Source: Diospyros lotus (taxonomy: Eukaryota; Streptophyta; Magnoliopsida; Ericales; Ebenaceae). Taken from it: 64,000 nucleotides of DNA. Positions 31,496 to 41,860 of the stretch are shown one piece after another; position 1 is the first letter of the stretch, and every line of letters begins with the position of its first letter. The notes under the pieces were generated by a model. It ran no database searches and was not told where the DNA came from. It saw only the letters and a list, made by a program, of their open reading frames with translations. The DNA is taken from the NCBI RefSeq assembly GCF_014633365.1, contig NC_068339.1, forward strand, positions 34,171,316-34,235,315. The letters run 5' to 3'. A program made the position numbers and the translations under genes.

Positions 31496-33406
31496 TGACT
31501 GCAACACTCACTCAACAATTAGTACGCTATTTATTGAAAATAAGAGTGAGGTATTTATACTCGTCAGTATACGAGTGAACATGTAGCGCAAATTTAATTT
31601 TTGGATGAGTCTAGGTCGATTCACTGGGAGATTGTCTATGGACGAAAATAATTTTACCAGAAATTTCTTTTGAATTTGAACAACAGTGTGTTTAATTAAG
31701 CTAAGAGTTGCAAAGGATGAAATAAATGCTAATTAAATGTAGAGACCCTTGAGTCACAGCAAATTCAATACCAATCCCATGATTTCCCAATAGCTAGATA
31801 ACTGAAACACAAATCTGGGCACGTTTGCAAGGAGATGATAGCTCTAGATTTAATAATTTACATAAATTATATGAGAAAGTCTAAGTCAAATAACTACCAT
31901 AAATTAAGATACATTCAACATGCAAAAAAAATAATTCACTTGAATCTAAGAATGACGGCATCTCCAATTTTAGCAACCTCCATACATGATATAGAGACTC
32001 TAGGCTAAGCTCATGCTTATAATTTAAATCCAAAAATTCAATGCACACACAACACTTAAGCTAATAAGATTTCTATTTATGCATATGAGGTTTGGTTATT
32101 CTAAACAATATATAACACTGAATTACTCAGCCTCAAATTTCTATTATAATACGCAAAGGATTACAAAGTATGGAAGAAAAATAAAATTACAAAATGTAAG
32201 CCTTCAATGTGTAATTTGCAGTGTTTAAAGTGTTAAGAACTCAACTCTGAAAATCAAAGGTGCAGATGAACTTGTATAACTGAAAATGTTTAAGATGAAG
32301 TTTCTTGAACAAAGACAAGACAAATCTGCTTAATCGAAATTGGAAGAGAAGAACATTGCAAGGAAATAAAGAAAATAAAACAAAATAACCACACAAATTG
32401 ACAGTAGTTGAGTCTCTGCTTCAAGGTAACTGGCAAGGAGATTTTGATGATAGTCACGATCTGCAGAATGAACTTCAGAAAAGATCCCTAAAAAAATTCC
32501 CGTTGGTTCTGTATTAGTCCCTCTTTTTATTTCCTTCCATCTTTTCCCCTTTTTTTTTTCTTTTCCAACGGAACTCTCCATTTTCAAATCTCTCCACAGC
32601 TTCTTTTTTTTTTTCATTTCTCATCATTCCTTTGCCCATGCTCTGTAAAATAATTTCCACTCATACTCACTTTTCATATGTAAAGCATTTATGTACTCAA
32701 TTTGTTCCCATCGTGCAAAGGTGTGCTCTGTGCAATTATTCCTTATGTATCCGGATATGTAATGTAATATTCGGATATGGTTTGGCTAATATCCGGATAC
32801 GTTGTGGAGTATCCGGATGTTAATCTTTGCCTCTTCTCTCTGATATCCGGATACGTTGTGGGGTATTCGGATATGTTGGGCGAGTCTTGTGTCTTGTATC
32901 CGGATACTTCATTGACGCATCCGGATAAGGCTTCATTAATATCCGGATATGTTATATGACATCCGGATGTATCTTCTTTGGAATTTTTCTCTTGTATCCG
33001 GATGTGCTGAGGGACATCCAGATATATACTCTTCATATCCGGATACGTTGTGAGGTATCCGAATATCTCTCTTGGCAGCTTCTTCATTTGTATCTGGATA
33101 TGTTGAGAGACATCCGGATACAGCCTCTTCAAATCCGGATGGCCTTGGATGGCTATCCGGATGTATCTTCATACGTTCGGATGCAGCATCTTCATATCCG
33201 GATGGTCATCCGGATGTGATGGGTAACATTCGGATGTTCTCTCTCCACACACCTAGATATGACTTTGATCACTTGCGCAATTTACATAGCTTAGTCAAAA
33301 TTTCGAGAAGCCCTTGCAAAAATAAATAAACATGCCAAATTATCATTTTTATTAGATAGAAAATGGAAGGAAATATGATAATATTTGCATATTTAACCTC
33401 TAATCA
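31496..33406 (-). repeat. Family-2 LTR, copy B, with polypurine tract at its right edge
   Basis: Starts TGACTGCAACACTCACTC and ends CCTCTAATCA. The first 600 bases match copies A, C and D (TACTCGTCAGTATACGAGTG; two CCATACATG blocks; AACTGAATTACTCAGCC). Followed by CACCCCCCAAC (33407-33417), on the minus strand GTTGGGGGGTG, a typical gypsy polypurine tract. It therefore served as a 3' LTR of a minus-strand element. 32750-33235 is the octamer-palindrome array. No coding sequence. Confidence 0.85.
32750..33235. repeat. Octamer-palindrome array, ATCCGGAT pairs, clearest copy
   Basis: About 22 octamers, mostly ATCCGGAT. They come in pairs separated by exactly 12 bases: spacers ACGTTGTGGAGT, ACGTTGTGGGGT, ATGTTATATGAC, GTGCTGAGGGAC, ACGTTGTGAGGT, ATGTTGAGAGAC are all 12 long; one is 13. 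Pairs are set apart by longer T-rich stretches (about 20-35 bases). Centre-to-centre distance in a pair is 20 bp. Confidence 0.93.
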
Positions 33407-33942
33407 CACCCCCCAACTTGAATATTGCTAGACCCTTAGCAATTTAAATTCTTTCCTGGGCTATGCTTAACCACAAACTCAACTTGGGTGATGAATTTTC
33501 CACTATGGGGCACAAAAGTGATATGATAAGTAATTTCACCCACACAACAAAACTTACTCATTGGGCAGTTGCTATGTAATTTAAAAATTCTATTGATTCA
33601 ATCATTTTTTTTTTTTAAATGGAGACAACCATACATGAGCTACTGATGTAATTAACACACAAAAGTGAGCACAAAAATTCCTGTTGTAATGAACAAAAAT
33701 GCGTCAAAGTTGTAAACAAGTCAGACTTAATCCATTACAAAATAGGATTAAATGATCCAAAAGAATTAACAGCACAGAATCATGAGGTACTGGGCACTAG
33801 AGCTAGGAAAATGAGGGAGAAAATGGCTGGTTCTTGCAATGGAATGACACGAAGTCGTCGGATTAATCATTGGCCATCTTCACCTCCAATTCCACAACTC
33901 TATCCGTTAGATCCACCATTAGGATCATTGGGCTCTGATACC
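33407..33942 (-). other. Short internal remnant between a polypurine tract and a tRNA-Met primer site
   Basis: Left edge: polypurine tract of the family-2 element (33407-33417). Right edge: TGGTATCAGAGCC on the minus strand at 33931-33943, a tRNA-Met primer-binding site next to a different LTR. Only about 510 bases lie between, with no recognisable protein. As the two flanking LTRs are unlike each other, I read it as a fusion of two deleted elements. Confidence 0.6.
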
Positions 33943-34527
33943 AAAATGGTAGGATCACTAAATTTGTAAAGATGAAATACTGCTTGAATATTGATCTGAG
34001 AACTACAAATTAAATGGAAATGAAAGATAGGAAAGGGCATTCGAGAGGCTTTGAACCAAAATGGTAGGATCACAGAATTTGTAAAGATGAAATACTGCTT
34101 GAATATTGATATGAGAACTATAAATTATAATGGAAATGAAAGATAGAAAAGGACATTCGAGAGACCCTGAACTCTCCTTGATTAACTCTCAATTTATGCT
34201 TGTCTTTCTCTCTCATTTTCCTCCTATTTATAGGTTGTTGCTTTCCCTTTTCTACTCTTTATAATAGAATCCGGTTGTGCATATGCTGATTGTGATGCAA
34301 GCACAATTGTATTACTATTCTGCCCTTGGTTCTTGATGAGTCTCTAGTAGGTCCGTTGCATTGGGGGCTTATCAGGAGAACAACAATAATAGAGAGAAAA
34401 AAGGGAAATCTGAAAGGAATGAGAGAGAGATTAGAGTTGAGAGAGAAACAAGAATTCAATTATCATTTCACATAATGATTTCTTTATAGCTCTAGTAGCT
34501 TTATATAGCTACTTCTCCTAAATAAGC
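33943..34527 (-). repeat. Copia-type LTR, minus orientation, with 115-bp internal duplication
   Basis: On the minus strand it ends ...CTACCATT directly before TGGTATCAGAGC, as the 3' end of a 5' LTR should. 33943-34057 and 34058-34172 are a tandem duplication (115-bp period, AAAATGGTAGGATCAC at the start of both). A minus-strand TATA-like CCTATAAATAGG lies near 34227-34238. The sequence continues at 35174 across the Cassandra element; its start (right edge) is not clear. Confidence 0.65.
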
Positions 34528-34642
34528 AATTATGTAATACCCCGGGAGCCTAGAGGAGAATAGTATATATCGAGGATAAGTAAGGAAGGAAATAACACCA
34601 GCTGGATACCTTTTGGGCTGAATGTAGGCAAAGAACTCTAGG

Positions 34643-34697
34643 GTTAAGCGTGCTTGAGCTAGGGTAGCTCAAGGATGGGTGACCCCCCTGGGAAGTT
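34643..34697 (+). ncRNA. 5S rRNA-derived promoter domain, Cassandra 5' LTR
   Basis: GTTAAGCGTGCTTGAGC (A-box region) and GGATGGGTGACCCCCCTGGG (C-box region), with the intermediate element between, lie in the order and spacing of the internal RNA polymerase III promoter of plant 5S rRNA. It is not a full 5S gene: the first 45 or so bases of 5S rRNA are not present. Confidence 0.88.
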
Positions 34698-35056
34698 CGC
34701 GTAGGCCTATCAGGATAAGTTATTCCGGTCCTTCCTATCGCTCAATACAGGATGTTACAAGTGGGATCAGAGTCAACCCTTGGAGAAGGCGGTCCAATGA
34801 GGGCGGGGAGTGGCGCCGGGGCGCGAGGCTTGATCAAGGAGCGGCTCCTGGTAGGCTTCTAGGATGGCACCCTCCAAAGGCGAGAAGGTATGGGACCAGT
34901 TGTAAGGTTGCATGATAAGGACGTCATGTGCTCAAGGGAGGGAGAATGTAATACCCTGGGAGCCCAGAGGAGAATAGTATATATTGAGAATAAGTAAGAA
35001 AAGAAACAACACCAGATGGATATCTTTTGGGCTAAATGTAGGCAAAGAACTCTAAA

Positions 35057-35112
35057 GTTAAGCGTGTTTGACCTGGGGAAATCCAAGGATGGGTGACCCC
35101 CTTGGGAAGTTC
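35057..35112 (+). ncRNA. 5S rRNA-derived promoter domain, Cassandra 3' LTR
   Basis: GTTAAGCGTGTTTGACC and GGATGGGTGACCCCCTTGGG. The C-box core GGATGGGTGACCCCC is unchanged between the two LTRs, while the middle segment has diverged by several bases. Confidence 0.85.
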
Positions 35113-35355
35113 ATGTAAGCTCATCAGGGTAAGTTGTTCTGGTTCTTCCTATCGCTCGATGCGGGATGTTACAAATTATGTTACAAAGTAAAACAAAAAA
35201 TACAACTAAAATAACAAAATAACTACTGCTAATTACTATTATATCCTTGTGGTCATTTACTAGTCAACAGATCATCGGTCCCTACCGCCATCATGTCGTG
35301 CATTCCTTCCACATCTGGTTCCTTCAACAAAGAGTAGTTCAATCAACTCTTAACG

Positions 35356-38300
35356 TTGTTATTGTCTTATTCGTTACCTAGTACATCTAATGGTTCTTTG
35401 GTACATTCAGTTAGAACTACTTTAGCCCTGCCTAGTTCCTTTAAATATGCTCTGTGGATCATTGATTCAAGGGCATCTGATCACATGACCAGCTTGCCCA
35501 ATCTCTTCGATTCATATACTCCTTGTTCAGGTAGTGAGAAAGTAAGGATAGCAGACGAAAGTTTTTCTTCTATTGTTGGCAAAGGCCTCATTAAAATCTT
35601 TGAAAGTATTGATTTTCAATCAATACTTCATGTTCCTAGACTTACTTGTAATCTTTTGTCTGTCAATAAATTCTCAAAAGATTCTAACTGCTGCATTACC
35701 TTCTTTGATTCTTATTGCCTATTTCAGGACCAGAACTCGAGGAAGACAATTGGCAGTGCTAGAAAGATAAACAAACTTTACTATTTCAATAAGGATTTCT
35801 TCGGTAATAGAAAAACTCACGGATTAAGTGGTAATAGTTCAATCTTTGTTTCTGATCCAATAATGCAATGGCATCTCAGGCTAGGCCATCCTAATTTTCC
35901 TTATTTAAAACACTTATTTCATAAATTGTTTAAAGGAGTGGATTATTCTAAGTTTCAATGTGAAAACTGTCATTTTTCTAAAGATCATCGTGTTAATTTT
36001 GTTCCTAAACCTTACCGTCCTTCAAAACCATTTTATTTGAATCATAGCGATGTTTGGAGGCCCTCAAAAGTTACCACTTTATCTGGTAAAAGATGATTTA
36101 TAACTTTTATCGATGATCATACTAGACTATATTGGGTTTACTTGCTTAATAAGAAATTCGATGTAGCAAGTGTTTTTAAAGATTTATTTTACATGATCGA
36201 AGCCCAATTTCAAACAAAAATTTGTGTTCTTTAGTCTGATAATGGAACATAATATTTTAATGAATGTTTAGTGGGTTTTTTGAAAGAAAAAAGGTATTTT
36301 ACATCAATCAAAATGTCATGAAACTCCTTAGCAGAATGTCATAGCTGAACGAAAAAAAAGACATTTACTTCAGGTAACTAGGGCTATTATGTTTTCTATG
36401 AATGTCCCAAAATACTTATGGGAGATGCTATTTTAACTGCTTGCTATCTAATCAATAGGATGCCCACTTGAGTCTTAAACTTTGAGACACTTTTAAATTC
36501 CTTGAAAAAGACTTTTCCTATGTGCTGGTTGTACTCTGAGCTACTTTTAAAATTTTTTGTATGCACTTGCTTTGTTTACATTCTACAAATTTTTTGATCC
36601 AAATTAGATCTAATGACTGAAAAATGTGTTTTTGTTGGTTATGCTCCCAGGAAAAAAGGGTACAAATGCTTTAATCATTTGACAAAGAAAACTCATATAA
36701 GCATGGACGTGTCTTTCATGGAGAATCAACCCTATTTTACTAGGGGGAGAATATTGTAGAAGAAGATAATTTTTCTAAACCAATAGAAGAAGATAATTTT
36801 TTGAAAATTTCTAAATCTCTTCCAAATATGTTTGATATGATTAGCAATCCACTCCACTTTGATAAACGATCCAAGGAAACTGGTGCTCAAAACAATAAAG
36901 AACAGGATGCGTTTAGTTCATAGGTGCCAAGCATAATGGAGTCGGAACCAAGGAGAGAATTACTAGAAACGAATCAAAGTAATTCGAAACCTGAGGTTCA
37001 ATTTTATATCAAAAGAAAATTTCAGAGAAATGCTATTGATTCGAATATCCTTTCAGTAACTGAGCAGTTGGCATCTTCGGATGATGGTCCTTTTTCCACT
37101 CTGAGTAATTCTAAACTTACTTCTTTAAATTCTTCCTCAATTGATTTGTCAGATCTTGATGTCCCTATTGCCACTAGAAAAGGAGTAAGATCTTGTACTA
37201 AACATTCTATTGCCAAATACTTGTCCTATCAAAAATTGTCCAATAGCCACAAGGCATTTCTTTCAAATATTTCTAATTTGCATGTACCAAGAACAATTTA
37301 GGATGCTCTAGGTGATCCAAATTGGAAGCTAGCCGTAAAGGAGGATGAATGCTCTTAAAAAGAACGAGAATTGGGAGATTGTGGAGCTACTAAGAGGAAA
37401 GGCAACTGTAGGCTGTAAATGGGTCTTCACTGTAAAATGTAAGGAAAATGGAAGCATAGAGAGATATAAGGCAAGACTTGTTGCCAAGGGGTTCACCCAA
37501 ACATATAGCATCGACTATCAAGAGACCTTTGCTCTAGTGGCAAAGATAAACTATATTCGAGTCCTCCTCTCTCTCGCAGTGGCCTAAGATTGGCCTCTAC
37601 ACCAACTCAATGTAAAGAATGCCTTCCTAAATGGCAATTTGGAGGAAGAAGTGTATATGGACCTCCCACCTGGATTTGAGAAGAGCCTTGGTACCAACAA
37701 GGTATGCAGTTTAAAAAAATCCTTGTATGGTTTGAAACAGTCTCCAAGAGCATGGTTTGAAAGTTTTGGAACGGCGGTAAAAAGCTATGGTTATACTCAG
37801 AGTCAAGCGGACCACACAATGTTCTTCAAGCATTTTGGTGACGGTAAGATAGCTATTTTAATTGTCTATGTGGATGATATAATAATGACTGGTGATGCAA
37901 GGGGAGAGATTAAAGAACTTAAGAGGAAACTAGCATATGAGTTTGAGATCAAGGACTTGGGACCCCTAAAGTACTTCATTGGGATGGAGTTTGCAAGATC
38001 TAAAGAGCGAATCTTTGTCAACCAACGTAAGTATGTCCTGGATTTACTCGCTGAAACAGGAATGCTCGGGGGTAAGATAGCTAAAACTCCCATCGAACCT
38101 AATTTGAAGATACAACTTGTCGAACCCAAAGATGTGGTAGAAAGGGAGAAATATCAAAGGCTTGTGGGCAAACTCATCTATCTGTCCCACACTCGACTTG
38201 ATATAACATTTGCAGTAAGTGTAGTAAATCAATTTATGCACTCACTAGGTTCACAACATTTTGAATATGTCTATAGAATTCTAAGGTACCTAAAGAGAAC

Positions 38301-38823
38301 TCCTGGAAAAGGTTTACTCTTCAGAAAACATGGACATCTTCACATAGAGGCTTATACAGACGCAGATTGGGTAGACAGTGTTACTAATAGAAGATCTGCA
38401 TGGGGTACTACACCTTTGTGGGAGGTAATCTCGTCACTTGGAGGAGCAAGAAACAAAACGTGGTGACCAGAAGTAGTGTTGAAGCTGAATTTTGTTTAGT
38501 TGCCCACAAAATTTGTGAGGTCATGTGGATAAAAAGACTTCTAGAGGACTTAAGGGTCTCCACTCCCTTACCAGCTAAGGTTTACTACGATAATAAAGCT
38601 GTGATTTCCATTGCCCATAATCTAGTACTCCATGATAGGTCAAAGCATGTAGAGGTGGATAAACACTTTATTAAGGAGAAAATTGATAATGGGGTAATTT
38701 GTATGCCCTACATTTCAATAGTTGATCAAGTCACCGATGTTCTTACAAAGGGGTTACACAAAAATCAATTTGAAAAATTAGTGAGCAAGCTTACCATGGA
38801 AGATATCTTCAAGCCAGCTTAAG
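35356..38823 (+). pseudogene. Ty1/copia pol (protease, integrase, RT, RNase H), moderately decayed
   Basis: Protease: WIIDSRASDHMTS at about 35452, where the usual D-S-G is D-S-R. GAG-pre-integrase: MQWHLRLGHPNFPYLKHLF at about 35860. Integrase core: HSDVWRPSKVTTLSGKR then a stop, FIDDHTRLYWVYL, and SDNGT; several stops at 36094-36480. [42 protein letters not shown], then 37639-38466 open for 275 codons with YVDDIIMTGD intact. RNase H: EAYTDADWVDSVTNRRS, then a frameshift near 38400-38460, GNLVTWRSKKQNVV, SSVEAEFCLVAHKICEVMWI and DVLTKGLHKNQFEKLV to the stop at 38820. No gag is visible upstream. Confidence 0.92.
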
Positions 38824-39002
38824 GGGGGAGTGTAGAAATGTAGGAAATGAAGACAATGGATCCATACTTTATGGGATCCCACAAATTGAGGAAACATGTA
38901 TCCATGTTTTATGGTTTTTTACTTTTCTATCTTTTGGGTGTGTATATAAGATGTTGCATATAGATTAGAGTTTGTGTGGAGATATCATTGTATTCCATAT
39001 TT
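38821..39002 (+). repeat. Polypurine tract and 3' LTR start of the copia element
   Basis: AAGGGGGGAG (38821-38830) right after the pol stop, then TGTAGAAATGTAGGAAATG opening an LTR. A TATA-like GTGTATATAAG lies near 38939. The LTR cannot be followed past about 39002, where family-3 LTR sequence begins. I found no matching 5' LTR. Confidence 0.8.
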
Positions 39003-39414
39003 TTTTTGGTTGGTTATACTATCTCATGGATTATGGCATGCAACTGACCATCCTTTATCATTAGCATCTCATACTAAATCAAATATAGTATCCCATGTGT
39101 CAGTCCGTACCTGACTAATCATGGTCCCTTTCTGAGAAGTCTAAGGACTGAGAATTATCATTAAGATATCTTTAATACAAAGGTCCTTAGTCACATGTTC
39201 TTAACACTTAAGAGTAAGACTTTTAACAGGAAATCTAACAACTCATTCATATATATATAATGATTGGAGAGCTATGAATGAAGATATGACCTCAAAATAT
39301 GAAAACACATTTTGTTATATATATGTGCAATAATCACATCATTAGTTCCATTATTACAATTTGCCAGATGCCATCTAAATCTAGCATTAGGGAACCAACA
39401 CTAACACTTAGTGC
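39003..39414 (-). repeat. Family-3 LTR 5' part, minus orientation
   Basis: Reverse complement of the family-3 LTR start: ends CCAACACTAACA at about 39411 and contains GCCATCTAAATCTAGCATTA and ATCATTAGCATCTCATACTA-type words shared with 26097-26457. It forms an inverted pair with the next entry. Confidence 0.85.
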
Positions 39415-40054
39415 CCTAATGTTAGATTTAGATGATATCTAGTATGAGTATTGGGTCTGATGATATAGTCTTGCTTGTTATTTAAATGGTCATATCTTCA
39501 TTCATAACTCTTCACTTATTTTATGAATGAGTCCCTAGATATCCTGATGATCTTATTCTTAAGTTATTAAGAATATGTGATAAAGATCTATAACATATAA
39601 TTTCTTAAAGGTATTTATAATTTTTAGATTTCTCAGAAGGGGACTATGATTAATCGATTACGAACTAGCACATGGGTTATTACCTTTGATTAATATTAGA
39701 TACTAATGATAAAAGATGGTGAGTCACATGCCATATTGCATAAGATGTAGATAGTAGACATGTGGGTAGGTGTTAGTTGAACATTTACTAAATGTGATAT
39801 CTGTAACAGATCACGACTTAGAGGATTAATGATCTATTAATGGATTTCGATTGTGTATCTGGTCCTTAGATTGGAGGCGACATAGTTGTCTTGTACATTG
39901 GTGTCGAGGATTTGCCATTGAATGGAACCCCATCCCAAGTGAGAGATGGGGATGCTCTTTGTGCGGCCTTTGTATAGTGGTGTATGGAGGCAGATGATAG
40001 TTGATGGGATCCACTGTCCTCTAGCGTGGGGTAAACATCCTATGTTATCTCAAC
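39415..40054 (+). repeat. Family-3 LTR 5' part, plus orientation
   Basis: TTAGTGCCCTAATGTTAGAT onward matches 57155-57790 and 29675-30340 (TTAAGAATATGTGATAAAGA, GGTGAGTCACATGCCATA, GACATGTGGGTAGGTGTTAG). It starts within a few bases of the end of the minus copy, giving a head-to-head junction. Confidence 0.85.
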
Positions 40055-40409
40055 AAGTTATGTGGTTATGACTACACTATTTCTTATAAACTTGAAAGAA
40101 ATGACCAGGTTGCAGATGCCTTGTCAAGACAAAATGCTCTTGCTAGTCAAGAGGAAGGAGAAATTGCTGGCCAAGCTCTCTTTTGATGCCCTTTTCTAGA
40201 CCAGTGTTTGGGCTCTTACATAGGTTGAAGGAGGAGAATCAAACTGATGAAGAATTGAGAAGCCTGCATTATAGATTTCAGCAAGGGAACTCCAAGATGA
40301 CAACTACCAAGTACATAATGGGCTCCTATGTTATAAGGGAAGGATGGTGCTTAGTTCAAAATCTCTCTTGAAGGAGCGAATCCTACAAGAATTTCATGAT
40401 TCTCCATTT

Positions 40410-40440
<31 letters not shown>

Positions 40441-41198
40441 GCGCATGCTAGACTTGCTGCTATAACCTACAAAAGGGCTGCAACCCATTGTTCTTGACCT
40501 AACATGAGAAGTGATGTTCAAGAATATGTGCAAAGGTGGACCATATGTGAGCAAATGAAGAATCTTAGAACCAAACAATGGGGCCTTTTACAAGCTCTAC
40601 CCATACCACAAGATGTCATTGAGGACCTCTCTACAGACTTCATTATGGGACTTCCCAAAGCCTAAGGGTACAATGCTTTATTGGTGGTGGTCAATAGGTT
40701 AACCAAAAATACATATTTTGGACCTCTTCCTTCACAATATACAGCTCAAAAGGTAGCCTCCCTCTTCATACAGCTAGTAGTTAAAATGCACGGCTTTCCC
40801 AAAAGCAAAGTGAGTGATAGGGATCCCCTTTTTCTCAGTAAATTTTGGAAGGTTGTCTTTAAGGAGAGTGGAACTAATCTACAAATACAACTGGTCTTAC
40901 CACCCATAATCAGATGGTCAAACATAAGTCCTCAATAGGGTATTGGAATCTTATCTAAGGTCCCGTGTGCAAGGTTTCCCCCAAGAATGGGTCTAACTCT
41001 TGCTTTGGGGCAGAGTTGTGGCATGACGGTGCTTATCATTCAACTATTAAGATGACTCCATACCAGGCTTTGTTTGGAAGAGAACCTCCCAAATTACTTG
41101 ATTATGTCATGAATGGTACCATGGTAGAAGTTGTCAAACAAACTCTAATCCAAAGAATTGAATTGCTGAAGGTTTTGAAAGAGAACTTGACTAAAGCA
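40055..41198 (+). pseudogene. Ty3/gypsy relic (RNase H end and integrase)
   Basis: Starts in RNase H (DYTISYKLERNDQVADALSR at about 40070-40130). Integrase zinc region near 40380-40560 is badly broken (VQEYVQRWTICEQMKNL). Core: DVIEDLSTDFIMGLPKA, then 40681-40890 LVVVNRLTKNTYFGPL and SDRDPLFLSKFWKVVF, and HSTIKMTPYQALFGREPPKL near 41040-41100. Several stops and frame changes; the catalytic second aspartate (SDRD) is seen. Bounded on the right by a copia LTR at 41199. Confidence 0.88.
40407..40441. repeat. T-run followed by G-run
   Basis: About 13 T then about 22 G in the gypsy relic. A G homopolymer this long is rare in plant DNA and often marks uncertain assembly. Confidence 0.9.
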
Positions 41199-41860
41199 TG
41201 TTGAATATTGATTCAAAGTTGCTGATTTAGTGGGTTGATTGGGTCAAAATTTTGTTTACTGATTTAGTGAGTTGATTGGGTCAAAATTCTATTTACTGAT
41301 TTAGTGGGTTGATTGGGTCAAAATTTTGTTTGCTGATTTAGTGGGTTGAGATAATTTCATTATTTTTTAAATTTAAGTCTAGCAATAAATCCTATTTTTT
41401 TGTTATTTAGTTGACATGTATTATCTATTTAAAGGCATGATGATATGAATAAAAATAATGAGGTTATAGCCTTTCACATTCATGTTTTTTTCAGCTTTTG
41501 TTCGTTAACTTCATAGCTACCAATGTCTTTAAAATTCCAACAGTGGTATTAAAGCATTCAATGATCTTAAATGGCCTGTGAGAGAGAACCCATCAACGCC
41601 TTCTTTATTTCTATGGATTCCACCAACACATCATCTCTTTCACCACCAGTTTTTGATGGAGAAAATTATCAAGTATGGGTTGTCAAAATGAAAGCTCATT
41701 TGAGAGGTCTCAGTTTATGGCAGTGGGTCGAAAGTGAAAGGGAGATACCTCCGCTTGGCAACAATCCTACGGCAATTGAAGAGGAAACACTCTTCTAGTT
41801 GGTGAGAAGTGCACCAAGAGAATTTTTTGCCATTCTAAACACTAGAAAGATGGTGCATAA
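41199..41860 (+). mobile_element. Ty1/copia 5' fragment: LTR, primer site and start of gag
   Basis: LTR 41199-41542, TGTTGAATATTG...AATTCCAACA (344 bp), with a 37-bp tandem repeat inside (41223-41347, about 3.4 copies of TGATTTAGTGGGTTGATTGG plus GTCAAAATTTTGTTTAC). Primer site TGGTATTAAAGC at 41544-41555, one or two changes from the tRNA-Met site. Gag start at 41571-41798: PPVFDGENYQVWVVKMKAHL and LWQWVESE, typical of copia gag. It stops being recognisable soon after 41860. No pol or 3' LTR. Confidence 0.85.

Larger units (their letters stand above)
34533..35173 (+). mobile_element. Cassandra TRIM retrotransposon, complete
   Basis: A 641-bp element: LTR 34533-34759 and LTR 34947-35173 (both 227 bp, TGTAATACCC...GATGTTACA), primer site TGGGATCAGAGT at 34762-34773 (two changes from the tRNA-Met site), polypurine CAAGGGAGGGAGAA at 34933-34946, and perfect 5-bp target duplication AATTA at 34528-34532 and 35174-35178. 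No protein coding. Each LTR holds a 5S rRNA-like domain, the defining mark of Cassandra. The two LTRs differ at roughly 30 of 227 positions by eye, mostly transitions, with no indels, so this insertion is old. Confidence 0.95.

Noticed and set aside
32750..33235. CRISPR-like array (short repeats with spacers)
   Set aside because: Repeats are only 8 bp and palindromic, spacers are 12 bp and variable, the setting is a plant LTR and there are no cas genes.
34643..35112. 5S rRNA genes
   Set aside because: Only the middle and 3' part of 5S is present, twice, inside the LTRs of a Cassandra element with target duplications.
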